NCBI RefSeq assembly: GCF_035503745.1
Contig: NZ_DATJTC010000042.1
Span: forward strand, 91,568 to 155,567
Length of the DNA stretch: 64,000 bases
Reading direction: 5' to 3'
DNA from: Dyella_B sp035503745
GTDB taxonomy: Bacteria; Pseudomonadota; Gammaproteobacteria; Xanthomonadales; Rhodanobacteraceae
The stretch's first letter is position 1. Each line of letters opens with the position of its first letter. The notes beneath the pieces were generated by a model. The model ran no database searches and was not told where the DNA came from. It saw only the letters and a program-made list of their open reading frames with translations. The position numbers and the translations under genes were made by a program. Below, piece by piece: positions 26,982 through 38,309 of the stretch.

Positions 26982-27727
26982 TAGCGGCCTGCGCCCACAT
27001 CGAGCAGCGCGCCGTTGACGTAGGAAGCCGCGTCGCTCAACAGCCATACGATCGCTTCGGCCACTTCGTCCGCGGTTCCCGGGCGGCCCAGCGGCGTCTG
27101 CGCCCCAAGTATGGCGGCACGATCCGGACGGCCGCCGCTCGCATGGATCTGCGTATCGATAAGCCCAGGGCGTACGGCATTGACACGAACACCCTGCCCG
27201 CCCAGCTCCTTGGCCAGACCTATCGTCATCGTATCGATGGCACCCTTGGAACCGGCGTAATCCACGTACTCGTGCGGCGAACCGAGCCGCGACGCGATGG
27301 ATGACACATTGACGATCGCGCCGCCGTTGCCGCCGCGATCCCGCGACATTCGCCGCGCGGCTTCGCGGGCGCAAAGGTACGCACCCAGAATGTTTACGTC
27401 GAACACCTGCCTCAGCCGTTGCGCGCTGATGTCGGCCAGCGGCAGCGACGGCGCGACAATACCTGCATTGTTGACCAGGGCGCCGATGGGCCCGAATGCC
27501 GACTCGACGGTATCGAACATCGCAACAACATCTTTTTCGTCGGCGACATTGCCGCGAATCGCATGCGCCCTGCCCCCGGCGCGCTGCACTTCAGCGACGG
27601 CTTCCTGCGCGGCGCCTTCGTCACGCACAAAGTTGATGCCTACCGAATAACCGCGCGCTCCGAGCAATCTCGCAGTCGCACGACCAATGCCGCGACTTGC
27701 CCCCGTAATCAAAACAACATCCGTCAT
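26981..27727 (-). CDS. SDR family NAD(P)-dependent oxidoreductase (glucose-1-dehydrogenase/FabG-like)
   Basis: A 248-residue classical short-chain dehydrogenase. The cofactor motif GASRGIG is at residues 9-15, NNAG follows near 85, and the catalytic Ser-Tyr-Lys set appears as NVSSIAS and YAGSK. The C-terminus NGALLDVGAGR is the family ending. NADPH is suggested by the arginine in the glycine motif. The ATG at 27727 has GGAGAG seven bases before it; an upstream GTG at 27742 is less likely. The substrate is not inferable. It is 63 bases downstream of greA on the same strand and ends at the long inverted repeat. Confidence 0.93.
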   Translation of the reverse strand: MTDVVLITGASRGIGRATARLLGARGYSVGINFVRDEGAAQEAVAEVQRAGGRAHAIRGNVADEKDVVAMFDTVESAFGPIGALVNNAGIVAPSLPLADISAQRLRQVFDVNILGAYLCAREAARRMSRDRGGNGGAIVNVSSIASRLGSPHEYVDYAGSKGAIDTMTIGLAKELGGQGVRVNAVRPGLIDTQIHASGGRPDRAAILGAQTPLGRPGTADEVAEAIVWLLSDAASYVNGALLDVGAGR

Positions 27728-27790
27728 GTCGATGCTCTCCACCGGTCATACGCACATCTTGTACGTATGACGTAGATGACATGCAATGAC

Positions 27791-28263
27791 TTAATCGTAA
27801 CTGACGCTGGTGATTTCGTAGCGCTTGGTTCCGTTGGGCGCTTTGAACTCGAAGCTGTCGCCCGCGCTCTTGCCAATCAGCGCGCGTGCGATCGGCGAGG
27901 ATACGGCGATCAGGCGCTGCTTGATGTCCGCCTCCAGGTCGCCCACGATCTGATACGTCACCGACTCGCCGCTGTCTTCGTCCTCCAGCGCCACGGTGGC
28001 GCCGAACACGACTTTGCTGCCGGCGCTCAGCCGCGAGACGTCGATCACTTCGGCGGTGGACAAGGCCGCTTCCAGTTCGGCGATGCGGCCTTCGATGAAG
28101 CTTTGCTGTTCGCGCGCCGCGTGGTACTCGGCGTTTTCCTTCAGGTCGCCGTGTGCGCGCGCCTCGGCGATCGCCGCAATGATCTTGGGACGCTCGACCG
28201 ACTTTAAGCGATCGAGTTCGCCACGCAGCCGTTCCGAACCGACCTTGGTGATGGGGGCGCGAT

Positions 28264-28267
<4 letters not shown>
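27791..28267 (-). CDS. greA: Transcription elongation factor GreA
   Basis: A 158-residue factor that enters the RNA polymerase secondary channel and stimulates cleavage of backtracked RNA. The coiled-coil (about 1-75) carries the acidic tip in ARAHGDLKENAEYHAA, and the C-terminal FKBP-like domain includes ARALIGKSAGDSFEFKAPNG. The ATG overlaps the carB stop (ATGA), so greA is the last gene of a carA-carB-greA operon, the order found in many gammaproteobacteria. Confidence 0.98.
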
Positions 28268-31491
<3,224 letters not shown>

Positions 31492-31492
31492 C

Positions 31493-32620
31493 TCAGCGGG
31501 CCTCCTGCATCAGCGTGGCGAAACGGTCGAACAGATAACCGATGTCCTGCGGCCCGGGGCTTGCCTCCGGATGTCCCTGGAAGCAGAACGCGGGGCGGTC
31601 GGTGAGCGCAAAGCCCTGCAGGGAGCCGTCGAACAGCGAGGTATGGGTGATGCGCACGTTGGCGGGCAGCGTGGCCGCGTCCACCGCGAAGCCGTGATTT
31701 TGCGAGGTAATCAGCACGCGGCCGTCGTCGTGATCCTTCACCGGATGGTTGGCGCCATGGTGGCCGAACTTCATCTTCAGCGTCCGCGCGCCGAGCGCCG
31801 CGCCCATGATCTGGTGACCTAGGCAGATGCCGAACAACGGAATCTTCGCGTCGAGCAATTGGCGCGTGGCGGCAATGGCATAGTCGCAGGCCGCCGGATC
31901 GCCGGGGCCGTTGGAGAGAAACACGCCATCGGGCTTCATCGCCAGCACCTCGGCGGCGGCCGTCTGCGCCGGCACCACCGTGATCTCGCAACCGCGCTCG
32001 GCGAGCAGGCGCAGGATGTTGCTTTTCACGCCATAGTCATAGGCCACTACCTTGAAGCGCTTGGCCGGCTGGTTGAAGGCGGTGCGATCGAGGTCGTAGC
32101 TGCCTTCGTTCCAGCTATAGGGCTTGTCGACGCTGACCACCTTGGCCAGGTCCATGCCGTTGAGGCCCGGAAAGGCGCGCGCCTTGGCCAGCGCGGCCTC
32201 GGCGTCCAACGATTCGCCAGCCACGATGCAGCCGTTCAACGCGCCCTTGTCGCGCAGGAGGCGCGTGAGGCGGCGCGTGTCGATGCCGGCGATGGCCACG
32301 ATACCGTGGCGCTTCAAGTAATCGGGCAGGCTTTCGGTGCTGCGCCAGTTGCTGGCCCGGCGCGGTACGTCGCGCACGATCAGGCCGGCGGTATGCACAT
32401 GGGCCGATTCGGCGTCCTCGGCGTTGCAGCCGGTGTTGCCGATGTGGGGATAGGTGAGGGTGACGATCTGGCGGGCATAGGAGGGATCGGTAAGGATCTC
32501 CTGATAGCCCGTCATCGCTGTGTTGAATACAACCTCGCCAACAGTTTCGCCAGTCGCGCCTACGGCGTGGCCGTGGAACACGCTGCCGTCTTCGAGGGCA
32601 AGCAGAGCGGGAATGGGCAT
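31493..32620 (-). CDS. carA: Carbamoyl-phosphate synthase small subunit
   Basis: A 375-residue glutamine amidotransferase subunit that feeds ammonia to CarB. The N-terminal domain begins PALLALEDGSVFHGHAVGATG. The class I amidotransferase domain holds the nucleophile in GICLGHQI and the His-Glu pair in FQGHPEASPGP. The ATG at 32620 lies downstream of a strong promoter candidate (32712-32740) and a 14-bp leader hairpin (32644-32682), which suggest control of the operon at the leader. Confidence 0.98.
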   Translation of the reverse strand: MPIPALLALEDGSVFHGHAVGATGETVGEVVFNTAMTGYQEILTDPSYARQIVTLTYPHIGNTGCNAEDAESAHVHTAGLIVRDVPRRASNWRSTESLPDYLKRHGIVAIAGIDTRRLTRLLRDKGALNGCIVAGESLDAEAALAKARAFPGLNGMDLAKVVSVDKPYSWNEGSYDLDRTAFNQPAKRFKVVAYDYGVKSNILRLLAERGCEITVVPAQTAAAEVLAMKPDGVFLSNGPGDPAACDYAIAATRQLLDAKIPLFGICLGHQIMGAALGARTLKMKFGHHGANHPVKDHDDGRVLITSQNHGFAVDAATLPANVRITHTSLFDGSLQGFALTDRPAFCFQGHPEASPGPQDIGYLFDRFATLMQEAR

Positions 32621-32643
32621 GGGGGCCGCCTTTTAGGTGCAGC

Positions 32644-32682
32644 AAGGTCCGCAAGCCGCGGCAAAGCAGGCTTGTGGACCTT
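32644..32682 (-). promoter_or_regulatory. Leader hairpin of the carAB-greA operon
   Basis: Arms 32644-32657 and 32669-32682 pair at 13 of 14 positions around an 11-base loop, 24 bases before the carA ATG, inside the transcript predicted from the promoter just upstream. No T-tract follows directly, so it is more like a leader control or stability element than a terminator. Confidence 0.6.
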
Positions 32683-32711
32683 GGGTCAAGGAAAGTCTCG
32701 GGCGGGTTGAA

Positions 32712-32740
32712 ATGATAGGCGGCAACGCGCTTTCTGTCCA
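32712..32740 (-). promoter_or_regulatory. Sigma-70 promoter of carAB-greA
   Basis: On the minus strand TGGACA (32735-32740), a 17-base spacer and TATCAT (32712-32717) make a near-consensus promoter. The transcript would start near 32705, giving an 85-base leader that contains the hairpin. Confidence 0.7.
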
Positions 32741-32837
32741 CCCGGAACGGATGGTGAAAGCCCAATCCGTTCCGCAGCACGTCAGCCGGCCTCGCGCTAG
32801 ACTGACAGCCACTTAGCCAGGGAACTTGCCAAACTTC

Positions 32838-33533
32838 ATGAATGCGAACGTCCTGCTGGATCCCATCCGACTCGACCGCCCAGACACGGACGTACGGGAA
32901 ACCCCCTTCCCGTTCATGATCGCGCACGGCCAATTGCCCGATGAGGCACGCGGTGAGCTGGAGCGGGATTTCCCCAAGTACGCCAGCGCCGGTTTCTTCC
33001 CCTACGACCCCATCGACTGTGGCCCTTCGGTCAACGCCCTGGTGGCGCAAATGACCACGCCGCAGTTCGCCAGCGCCATCGGCCGCTACCTGGGCATCGA
33101 GAACCTGGGCCAATATCCCACCCTGGTAACGCTGTGCCGCGCACTGAACAAGCGCCATGGCACCATCCACACCGACAGCCGCTCCAAGGTCGCCACCGCC
33201 CTGCTCTATCTGAACACCCAGTGGCCGGACACCAGCGACGGCTGCCTGCGTTTTCTCAACCGCATCGACAACATCGACGACCTGGCCGCGCCGGAACTCA
33301 AGCCGCTGTACGGCGAGTTCGCAGTGTTCAAGCGCTGCGAGAATTCCTTCCACGGGCATCTACCCTACGAGGGCGAACGGCGCGTGATCCAGGTAGCGTG
33401 GCTGACCAGCGAAGAGGAAAAGCTGCGCAAGACCAAGCGCGGCAAATTCTCCCGAACGTTCAAGAAGCTGTTCGGCGTGCTCGACCGCAAGCTTGGCGCC
33501 GGCCGCGACCGCAACGCCGCGCACAAGGACTGA
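32838..33533 (+). CDS. 2OG-Fe(II) oxygenase family protein
   Basis: A protein of about 231 residues with the double-stranded beta-helix signature of iron/2-oxoglutarate oxygenases. The iron ligands appear as HTD (in GTIHTDSRSKVATAL) and a distal histidine in SFHGH; the 2OG-binding arginine follows in EGERRVIQVAW. The C-terminal 40 residues are very basic (KLRKTKRGKFSRTFKK). I use the ATG at 32838, but the ribosome-binding-like AGGGA lies better for a TTG at 32826 that would add MPNF. Similar proteins are often found with polysaccharide genes; the substrate is unknown. It is divergent from carA and 62 bases before the TPR protein. Confidence 0.85.
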   Translation: MNANVLLDPIRLDRPDTDVRETPFPFMIAHGQLPDEARGELERDFPKYASAGFFPYDPIDCGPSVNALVAQMTTPQFASAIGRYLGIENLGQYPTLVTLCRALNKRHGTIHTDSRSKVATALLYLNTQWPDTSDGCLRFLNRIDNIDDLAAPELKPLYGEFAVFKRCENSFHGHLPYEGERRVIQVAWLTSEEEKLRKTKRGKFSRTFKKLFGVLDRKLGAGRDRNAAHKD

Positions 33534-33595
33534 CCGCCTCCCCGTTCGCCGGCCCATCGCGTAACATCGCCGCTTCGATCGCCTCGGGAGAAGCC

Positions 33596-34348
33596 ATGTC
33601 ACTGGTGTTTCTGCTGTCCCTGGCCTTGCAGGTCGCCTGCGCCGTGCACGTGGTGCGCAGCGGACGCCCGCTGTACTGGATCTGGCTGTTGCTGCTCGGG
33701 TCGTACCTGGCCGTGGCGGTTTACGTGCTGATCGCCGTGATTCCCGACCTGCGCCGCAACCCCGGCGGGCACAAGGTCGCCCGCCAGGCCATGAAGGTCA
33801 TCGATCCGCAGCGCCGCCGGCGCGAACTCATGCGACAGCTGGAGCTGAGCAACACCGTCGACAATCGCCGCAAGCTTGCCGACGAATGCCTGCAGCAAGG
33901 CGACTTCGCCAATGCGCAGGAACTCTACCAGGGTTTGCTGACCGGCCTTTACGCCACCGATCCGCATTTCATGCTCGGACTCGCCCAGGCACAGGCCGGT
34001 GGCGAACAGTATGCCCAGGCGCGCGCCACGCTGGATGCGTTGATCCAGGCCAACCCCCATTACAAATCCAGCGACGGCCACCTGCTGTACGCGCGCTGCC
34101 TGGAGGAGTTGGGCGAAACCGAGGCGGCGCTTGAGGAATACCGCGTGCTCGCCGACAGCTATCCGGGCGAGGAAGGCCGCTTCCGTTATGGCCGCCTGCT
34201 CGCGCGCCATCAGCATCTGGACGAGGCGCGCAACGTTCTGCAAGCGCAACTCAAGCGCGCCAGATTGATGCCCGGCTACTACCGCCGCAAGGAACAGCAG
34301 TGGCTGAAGGCGGCACAGTTGGAACTCTCCCGCATCGGCGATTCCTGA
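33596..34348 (+). CDS. Membrane-anchored tetratricopeptide repeat protein
   Basis: A 250-residue protein with two hydrophobic segments at the N-terminus (about 3-18 and 25-47, including YWIWLLLLGSYLAVAVYVLI, similar to the PLDc_N arrangement) and a cytoplasmic TPR region (about 75-225) with repeats such as ADECLQQGDFANAQELYQGLL and ARCLEELGETEAALEEYRVLA. The ATG at 33596 has GGGAGAA upstream; the much longer in-frame reading upstream is the oxygenase gene in another frame. A scaffold role is expected of TPR proteins, but no partner is identifiable. Confidence 0.88.
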   Translation: MSLVFLLSLALQVACAVHVVRSGRPLYWIWLLLLGSYLAVAVYVLIAVIPDLRRNPGGHKVARQAMKVIDPQRRRRELMRQLELSNTVDNRRKLADECLQQGDFANAQELYQGLLTGLYATDPHFMLGLAQAQAGGEQYAQARATLDALIQANPHYKSSDGHLLYARCLEELGETEAALEEYRVLADSYPGEEGRFRYGRLLARHQHLDEARNVLQAQLKRARLMPGYYRRKEQQWLKAAQLELSRIGDS

Positions 34349-34376
34349 TTGCAAGCCGCGCTTGCGCCGGTGGCGA

Positions 34377-35378
34377 TCAGGCCAGGTGCCAGAACACATA
34401 GGCGGCGAACACCGCATACAAACCGCCGGCCGGCAGCAACATGCGCGCATCAACCCGGCCGCGGCGAAACAACCACATCAGAAACGCGATCGCGGCCATC
34501 GTCACGACACCGGCCACGATCAACGGCGCGTCGAACATCCACGGCGTGGCGAACAGCGCCAAGGCGCTGGGAATGGTGGCCTGAATCATCATCGCACCGG
34601 AAATGTTGGCCAACGCCAGGCGCTCCTTGCCCTGGCGCACCCAGATCAGCGCGTTCATGGTCTCCGGCAGTTCCGTCGCCACCGGGCTCAAGACCAGTGC
34701 GACCAGATGCGGCGGCAAGTGCATGGCCACGCCGATAGTCTGGATCTGCAACACGAAGACATGCGAGGCATATGCAATCAACAACAGTGCCAGCGTCGTT
34801 TGCGCGAGCACGGCGATGAGCGATGGCGTCGCCGCGCGCGGCTGGAATTTCAGCGGTTCGAGCACGTCCTCCTCGGAACTGGCGTCGGCATCGCGCAACT
34901 CGCGCCACACGTAAAAACCGTAGGCAAGCAGAAACAGTGCGCCAAGCCACGGCTTGAACGCAAAGGCGACCAAGCCAAGCGCGCACTTCACGACAAAGAT
35001 GGAAAGAAACCAGAACTGATCGCGCGCCAACCGCTTATCGTCGACGCGCACGCAATTGTCCGCGCGCGCCAGTCTGCGCCGGTTGCTCCATAAGGCCACC
35101 CCGACCACCGCATAGGCAACCGTAGCCAGCACCAGCGGCCCGCCGAGCGCGGCTCCCACGCCGATATCGCGCACCTGCGGCGAGCGCCCCAGAATCACCG
35201 CGACGAACGTCACCGCGCTTTCCGGCAATGCAGTGCCGAACGCGGCCAGCACCGTACCGGTGGCCGTGGCGCCGACATTGAGCTTCTGTCCCAGCCATTC
35301 GACACCGTTGACGAAATACTCGCAGGCCAGGTAGATGACCCCGGCCGAAAGCAGAAACAACACCGTCGTGATGAGCAT
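34377..35378 (-). CDS. CaCA-family cation exchanger (Na+/Ca2+ exchanger type), riboswitch-controlled
   Basis: A 333-residue integral membrane antiporter with about ten hydrophobic segments. The two alpha repeats of the Ca2+/cation antiporter superfamily are visible: GTALPESAVTFVAVILG (about 49-65) and SPVATELPETMNALIWV (about 230-246), each with the ion-binding PE pair. The central loop (about 170-190) is acidic (DADASSEEDVLE). The ATG at 35378 has AAGGAA six bases upstream. A yybP-ykoY riboswitch precedes the gene, which points to Mn2+ (or Mn2+ together with Ca2+) as the exported ion. Confidence 0.9.
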   Translation of the reverse strand: MLITTVLFLLSAGVIYLACEYFVNGVEWLGQKLNVGATATGTVLAAFGTALPESAVTFVAVILGRSPQVRDIGVGAALGGPLVLATVAYAVVGVALWSNRRRLARADNCVRVDDKRLARDQFWFLSIFVVKCALGLVAFAFKPWLGALFLLAYGFYVWRELRDADASSEEDVLEPLKFQPRAATPSLIAVLAQTTLALLLIAYASHVFVLQIQTIGVAMHLPPHLVALVLSPVATELPETMNALIWVRQGKERLALANISGAMMIQATIPSALALFATPWMFDAPLIVAGVVTMAAIAFLMWLFRRGRVDARMLLPAGGLYAVFAAYVFWHLA

Positions 35379-35450
35379 GGATTTCCTTGGCCAGGCGAGC
35401 GAAAACCGATGGCACACGCACGATGCTCGCCCGGCCGGGTGAGTCGCGGT

Positions 35451-35602
35451 GGCCAAAGGTCTCGCCGGACCATCGCAAGGCGGACGCCTGCGATAACCAT
35501 CCGTGCCATGAAGCGGACGCTTCAAGTGTGTTGACACGGATTTCCCAACACACGGGCGACAGCGCGCTCGCGACCAGGAATGGCTACTCCCCAATGGGTA
35601 AT
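35451..35602 (-). promoter_or_regulatory. yybP-ykoY (manganese) riboswitch
   Basis: In the minus-strand leader of the cation exchanger the conserved blocks of this riboswitch class appear in order: TTGGGGAGTAGCC (35582-35594 region), GTCAACACAC near 35520-35540, and CGAGACCTTTGG (35452-35464), separated by GC-rich helices. The class binds Mn2+ and turns on Mn2+ export genes. The distance from its end to the start codon is about 75 bases. Confidence 0.85.
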
Positions 35603-35608
35603 GCGGCC

Positions 35609-35637
35609 ATGGTACAAGCGGCCCTGCAGCACGACAA
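35609..35637 (-). promoter_or_regulatory. Promoter of the riboswitch-exchanger transcript
   Basis: TTGTCG (35632-35637), a 17-base spacer and TACCAT (35609-35614) on the minus strand. The predicted start falls within a few bases of the riboswitch 5' end, which supports both calls. Confidence 0.5.
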
Positions 35638-35658
35638 CCTGCACGCGGCCCGGCAAGG

Positions 35659-36480
35659 TCAGGGTACGGCTTTTGCCTGCCGCTCCAGCAGCAAATCATC
35701 GATGGCATAGGCGCCCGGCTTGCGCCCGACCAGCCACGCCGCCGCTTCCAGCGCGCCGCGCGCGAAGATCGAGCGGTCGGTTGCGCGATGGCTCAATTCG
35801 ACCCGTTCACCCTGCCCCAGCAGCAAGGCGGTGTGCTCGCCCACCACATCGCCGCCACGCACCACCGCGAATCCGATGCTGCCTTGCCGGCGCGCACCCG
35901 GGCGCCCTTCGCGCACATAGACGCCGTCTTTCTCCAGCGTGGTTCCCCGCGCCTGAGCGGCAGCGTGCCCCAACGCAAGGGCGGTGCCGGACGGTGCATC
36001 TTCCTTGCGGCCGTGGTGCGTCTCGATGATTTCCAGATCCCAGTCCGGCAGCGCTGCCGCAGCCTGGCGCAACAGGCGCGCAAGGACTGCAACGCCAAGA
36101 CTGAAATTTGCCGCGCGCAGCACGGGAATGTGCTTCTGGGCGTCGGCCAGGCGCGCGTCCAGCGCCGGGTCGATGCCGGTGGTACCGGTCACCAAGGCAA
36201 CGCCATGTTGCGTGCAATACGCCAGTGCGGAGGAAAGCCCTTCCGGCCCGCTGAAATCGACCACCACGTCGATCGCCTGCGCCGCATCCCAGCCATGCGC
36301 ATAGCGCAGCGAGGTGGACAACTCGCCGAACAGCGGCGTGCCATCGTAGGCCGATCCGGCTGAAACCACCGCCCGTACAAGCTCAAAGCGCCGGTCGTGA
36401 CGCACCAGCGCAAGCAGCGCACTGCCCATGCGGCCGGAGGCACCATGGATGGCTAGACGGATGGCAGAAGGCATGCGCAT
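35659..36480 (-). CDS. dapB: 4-hydroxy-tetrahydrodipicolinate reductase
   Basis: A 273-residue NAD(P)H-dependent enzyme of lysine and diaminopimelate synthesis. The dinucleotide motif is IHGASGRMGSALL (about 11-23). Family segments are VVVDFSGPEG, VTGTTGID, and the active-site stretch ETHHGRKEDAPSGTAL with the catalytic histidine pair. The start at 36480 (MRMPS) or six bases later cannot be told apart. It is downstream of dnaJ with a 72-base gap, as in other Xanthomonadales. Confidence 0.97.
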   Translation of the reverse strand: MRMPSAIRLAIHGASGRMGSALLALVRHDRRFELVRAVVSAGSAYDGTPLFGELSTSLRYAHGWDAAQAIDVVVDFSGPEGLSSALAYCTQHGVALVTGTTGIDPALDARLADAQKHIPVLRAANFSLGVAVLARLLRQAAAALPDWDLEIIETHHGRKEDAPSGTALALGHAAAQARGTTLEKDGVYVREGRPGARRQGSIGFAVVRGGDVVGEHTALLLGQGERVELSHRATDRSIFARGALEAAAWLVGRKPGAYAIDDLLLERQAKAVP

Positions 36481-36552
36481 GTTCCCGGAATTAACCGGAA
36501 CAGGTTAACGCGTTTGCCCTAAGTGGCAACAGCGAGCGCGGGCTCCAGACCG

Positions 36553-37671
36553 TCAGGAGGTCACGCGCGACCAGAACTGCTTGACGCCATCCACCCAGGT
36601 CTTGGCGCGCGGTGTGTGTTGGTCGGCATCGTCATCGGCAAAGGTCGCCTCCAGCTTTTCCAGCAGTTCGCGCTGCTCGCGCGTCAACCTTACCGGCGTT
36701 TCCACCACCACGCGGCAGACCAGGTCGCCGGTGCGGCCACCGCGCACGGATTTGACACCGCGTCCGCGCAGCGTGAATTGCTGCCCGGTCTGTGTTTCGG
36801 GAGGAATCACGATGGAGACTTCGCCGTCGAGCGTCGGCACCTGCAGCTCCGCGCCCAATGCGGCCTGGGCGAAACGGATCGGCAGTTCGCAGTAAAGATT
36901 GTTGCCGTCGCGCTGGAAAATGTCGTGCTCGCGCACGCGCACTTCCACGTACAGATCGCCCGCCTCGGTGCCGGCGGGGCCCGCTTCGCCCTGTCCGGTC
37001 AGGCGAATGCGATCGCCGTTGTCCACGCCTGCGGGAATGCGTACCGACAGCGTGCGCGTTTCCTCCAGGCGCCCTTCGCCATGGCATTGCTTGCACGGCT
37101 TCTCGATCATCCGGCCGCTGCCGCCGCAATGCGGGCAGGCCTGCTGGATGGAGAAAATGCCGTTCTGCATGCGCACCCGGCCATGACCCTGGCAGGTCTT
37201 GCAGGTCACGGTCTTGCCGTCGTCCGAGCCGCTGCCGTTGCAGTGATGGCAATTGACCTGGGTGGGTACGTCGAACTTCTTCTCGGCGCCGAACACGGCT
37301 TCTTCCAGATCCAGCTCCATGATGTAGCGCAGATCCGCGCCACGGCGCGCCCGTCCACGGCCGCCGCCGAAAATGTCGCCGAAGATGTCCCCGAAGATAT
37401 CGCCCATGTCGCCGAACCCGGCGCCACCGCGGCCGCCCATGCCGCCCTCGAAGGCGGCGTGGCCGTACTGGTCGTACATCGCGCGTTTCTGCCCGTCGGC
37501 CAGCACTTCGTAGGCTTCCTTGGCCTCCTTGAATTTTTCCTGCGCGTGCGGATCGTCCGGGCAGCGGTCCGGATGGTATTTCATGGCCAGGCGGCGGAAG
37601 GATTTTTTCAGATCCCCTTCGGTAACGGTTCGTTCGACGCCCAGGATTTCGTAGTAGTCACGCTTGCTCAT
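36553..37671 (-). CDS. dnaJ: Molecular chaperone DnaJ
   Basis: A 372-residue J-protein, the co-chaperone of DnaK. Residues 1-70 are the J domain (KRDYYEILGVERT, with the HPD motif in KYHPDRCP). A Gly/Phe-rich segment follows (GGMGGRGGAGFGDMGDIFGD). The zinc domain has four CxxCxGxG modules beginning CHHCNGSG. C-terminal substrate domains complete the protein. The ATG at 37671 overlaps the stop of the TMEM175-type gene (ATGA), so dnaJ translation is coupled to that gene, not directly to dnaK. An upstream in-frame extension is non-coding. Confidence 0.98.
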   Translation of the reverse strand: MSKRDYYEILGVERTVTEGDLKKSFRRLAMKYHPDRCPDDPHAQEKFKEAKEAYEVLADGQKRAMYDQYGHAAFEGGMGGRGGAGFGDMGDIFGDIFGDIFGGGRGRARRGADLRYIMELDLEEAVFGAEKKFDVPTQVNCHHCNGSGSDDGKTVTCKTCQGHGRVRMQNGIFSIQQACPHCGGSGRMIEKPCKQCHGEGRLEETRTLSVRIPAGVDNGDRIRLTGQGEAGPAGTEAGDLYVEVRVREHDIFQRDGNNLYCELPIRFAQAALGAELQVPTLDGEVSIVIPPETQTGQQFTLRGRGVKSVRGGRTGDLVCRVVVETPVRLTREQRELLEKLEATFADDDADQHTPRAKTWVDGVKQFWSRVTS

Positions 37672-38246
37672 TTCAGGATCCGCGATTCGATGCGCCGATC
37701 GGGAATGAACCAGATCGCTGCCACCGTGGCATAAAGTAGACACGACACCCACGGCGCCAGGAACGCCAACAGGATGCCAATGAGGTACATGGTGGCGGCC
37801 AGCTTGCCTTTCCAGTCGCGGCCCACCGCCTGCGCCAGCAGGGAATCGGGACCGCCGTTGGCCGCGATCAGGCAATACTGGAGCGGCATCCATGCGATCG
37901 CGCTCATCAGCAGCACCACGCCGTAGAGCGCCACCGGCAGGCGTGCGAAATGGTTCTCGCCCATCCAACCCGTCGCCACCGGCATCAGCGACAGCCAGAA
38001 CAGCAAGTTGAGGTTGGCCCACAGCACCCCGCCATTGACCTTCTCGGCGGCATGCAGGAAGTGGTGGTGGTTGTTCCAGTAGATGCCGACATAAATGAAG
38101 CTCAGCACGTAGCTCAGAAACACCGGCCATTGCGGCAACAGAACATCCCAGCCGTCGCCGTGCGGCACCTTCAGTTCCAGCACCATGATCGTAATGATGA
38201 TGGCCAATACGCCATCACTGAAGGCTTCGAGCCGCCCCTTTTCCAT
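37668..38246 (-). CDS. TMEM175/DUF1211 family potassium channel-like membrane protein
   Basis: A 192-residue integral membrane protein with about six hydrophobic segments. The hallmark FSDGVLAIIITIMVLELK at residues 9-26 matches the conserved first helix (FSDGV-x-AI) of bacterial TMEM175-type K+ channels. The second half includes WNNHHHFLH, also typical of the family. The ATG at 38246 has GGAGGGG five bases upstream. It sits between dnaK and dnaJ and overlaps the dnaJ start by four bases, so it is embedded in the heat-shock operon. K+ conduction is inferred from the family. Confidence 0.92.
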   Translation of the reverse strand: MEKGRLEAFSDGVLAIIITIMVLELKVPHGDGWDVLLPQWPVFLSYVLSFIYVGIYWNNHHHFLHAAEKVNGGVLWANLNLLFWLSLMPVATGWMGENHFARLPVALYGVVLLMSAIAWMPLQYCLIAANGGPDSLLAQAVGRDWKGKLAATMYLIGILLAFLAPWVSCLLYATVAAIWFIPDRRIESRILK

Positions 38247-38266
38247 CGCATCCCCTCCAACGACAA

Positions 38267-38288
38267 CGAGCGCCCCGAAAGGCGCTCG
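38267..38288 (-). promoter_or_regulatory. Hairpin between dnaK and the TMEM175-type gene
   Basis: CGAGCGCC and GGCGCTCG around a six-base loop, 22 bases after the dnaK stop. No T-tract follows on the minus strand. It could act as a processing or attenuating point that lowers expression of the genes after dnaK. Confidence 0.6.
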
Positions 38289-38309
38289 CTGCTCCAACCA
38301 TACAACGGA

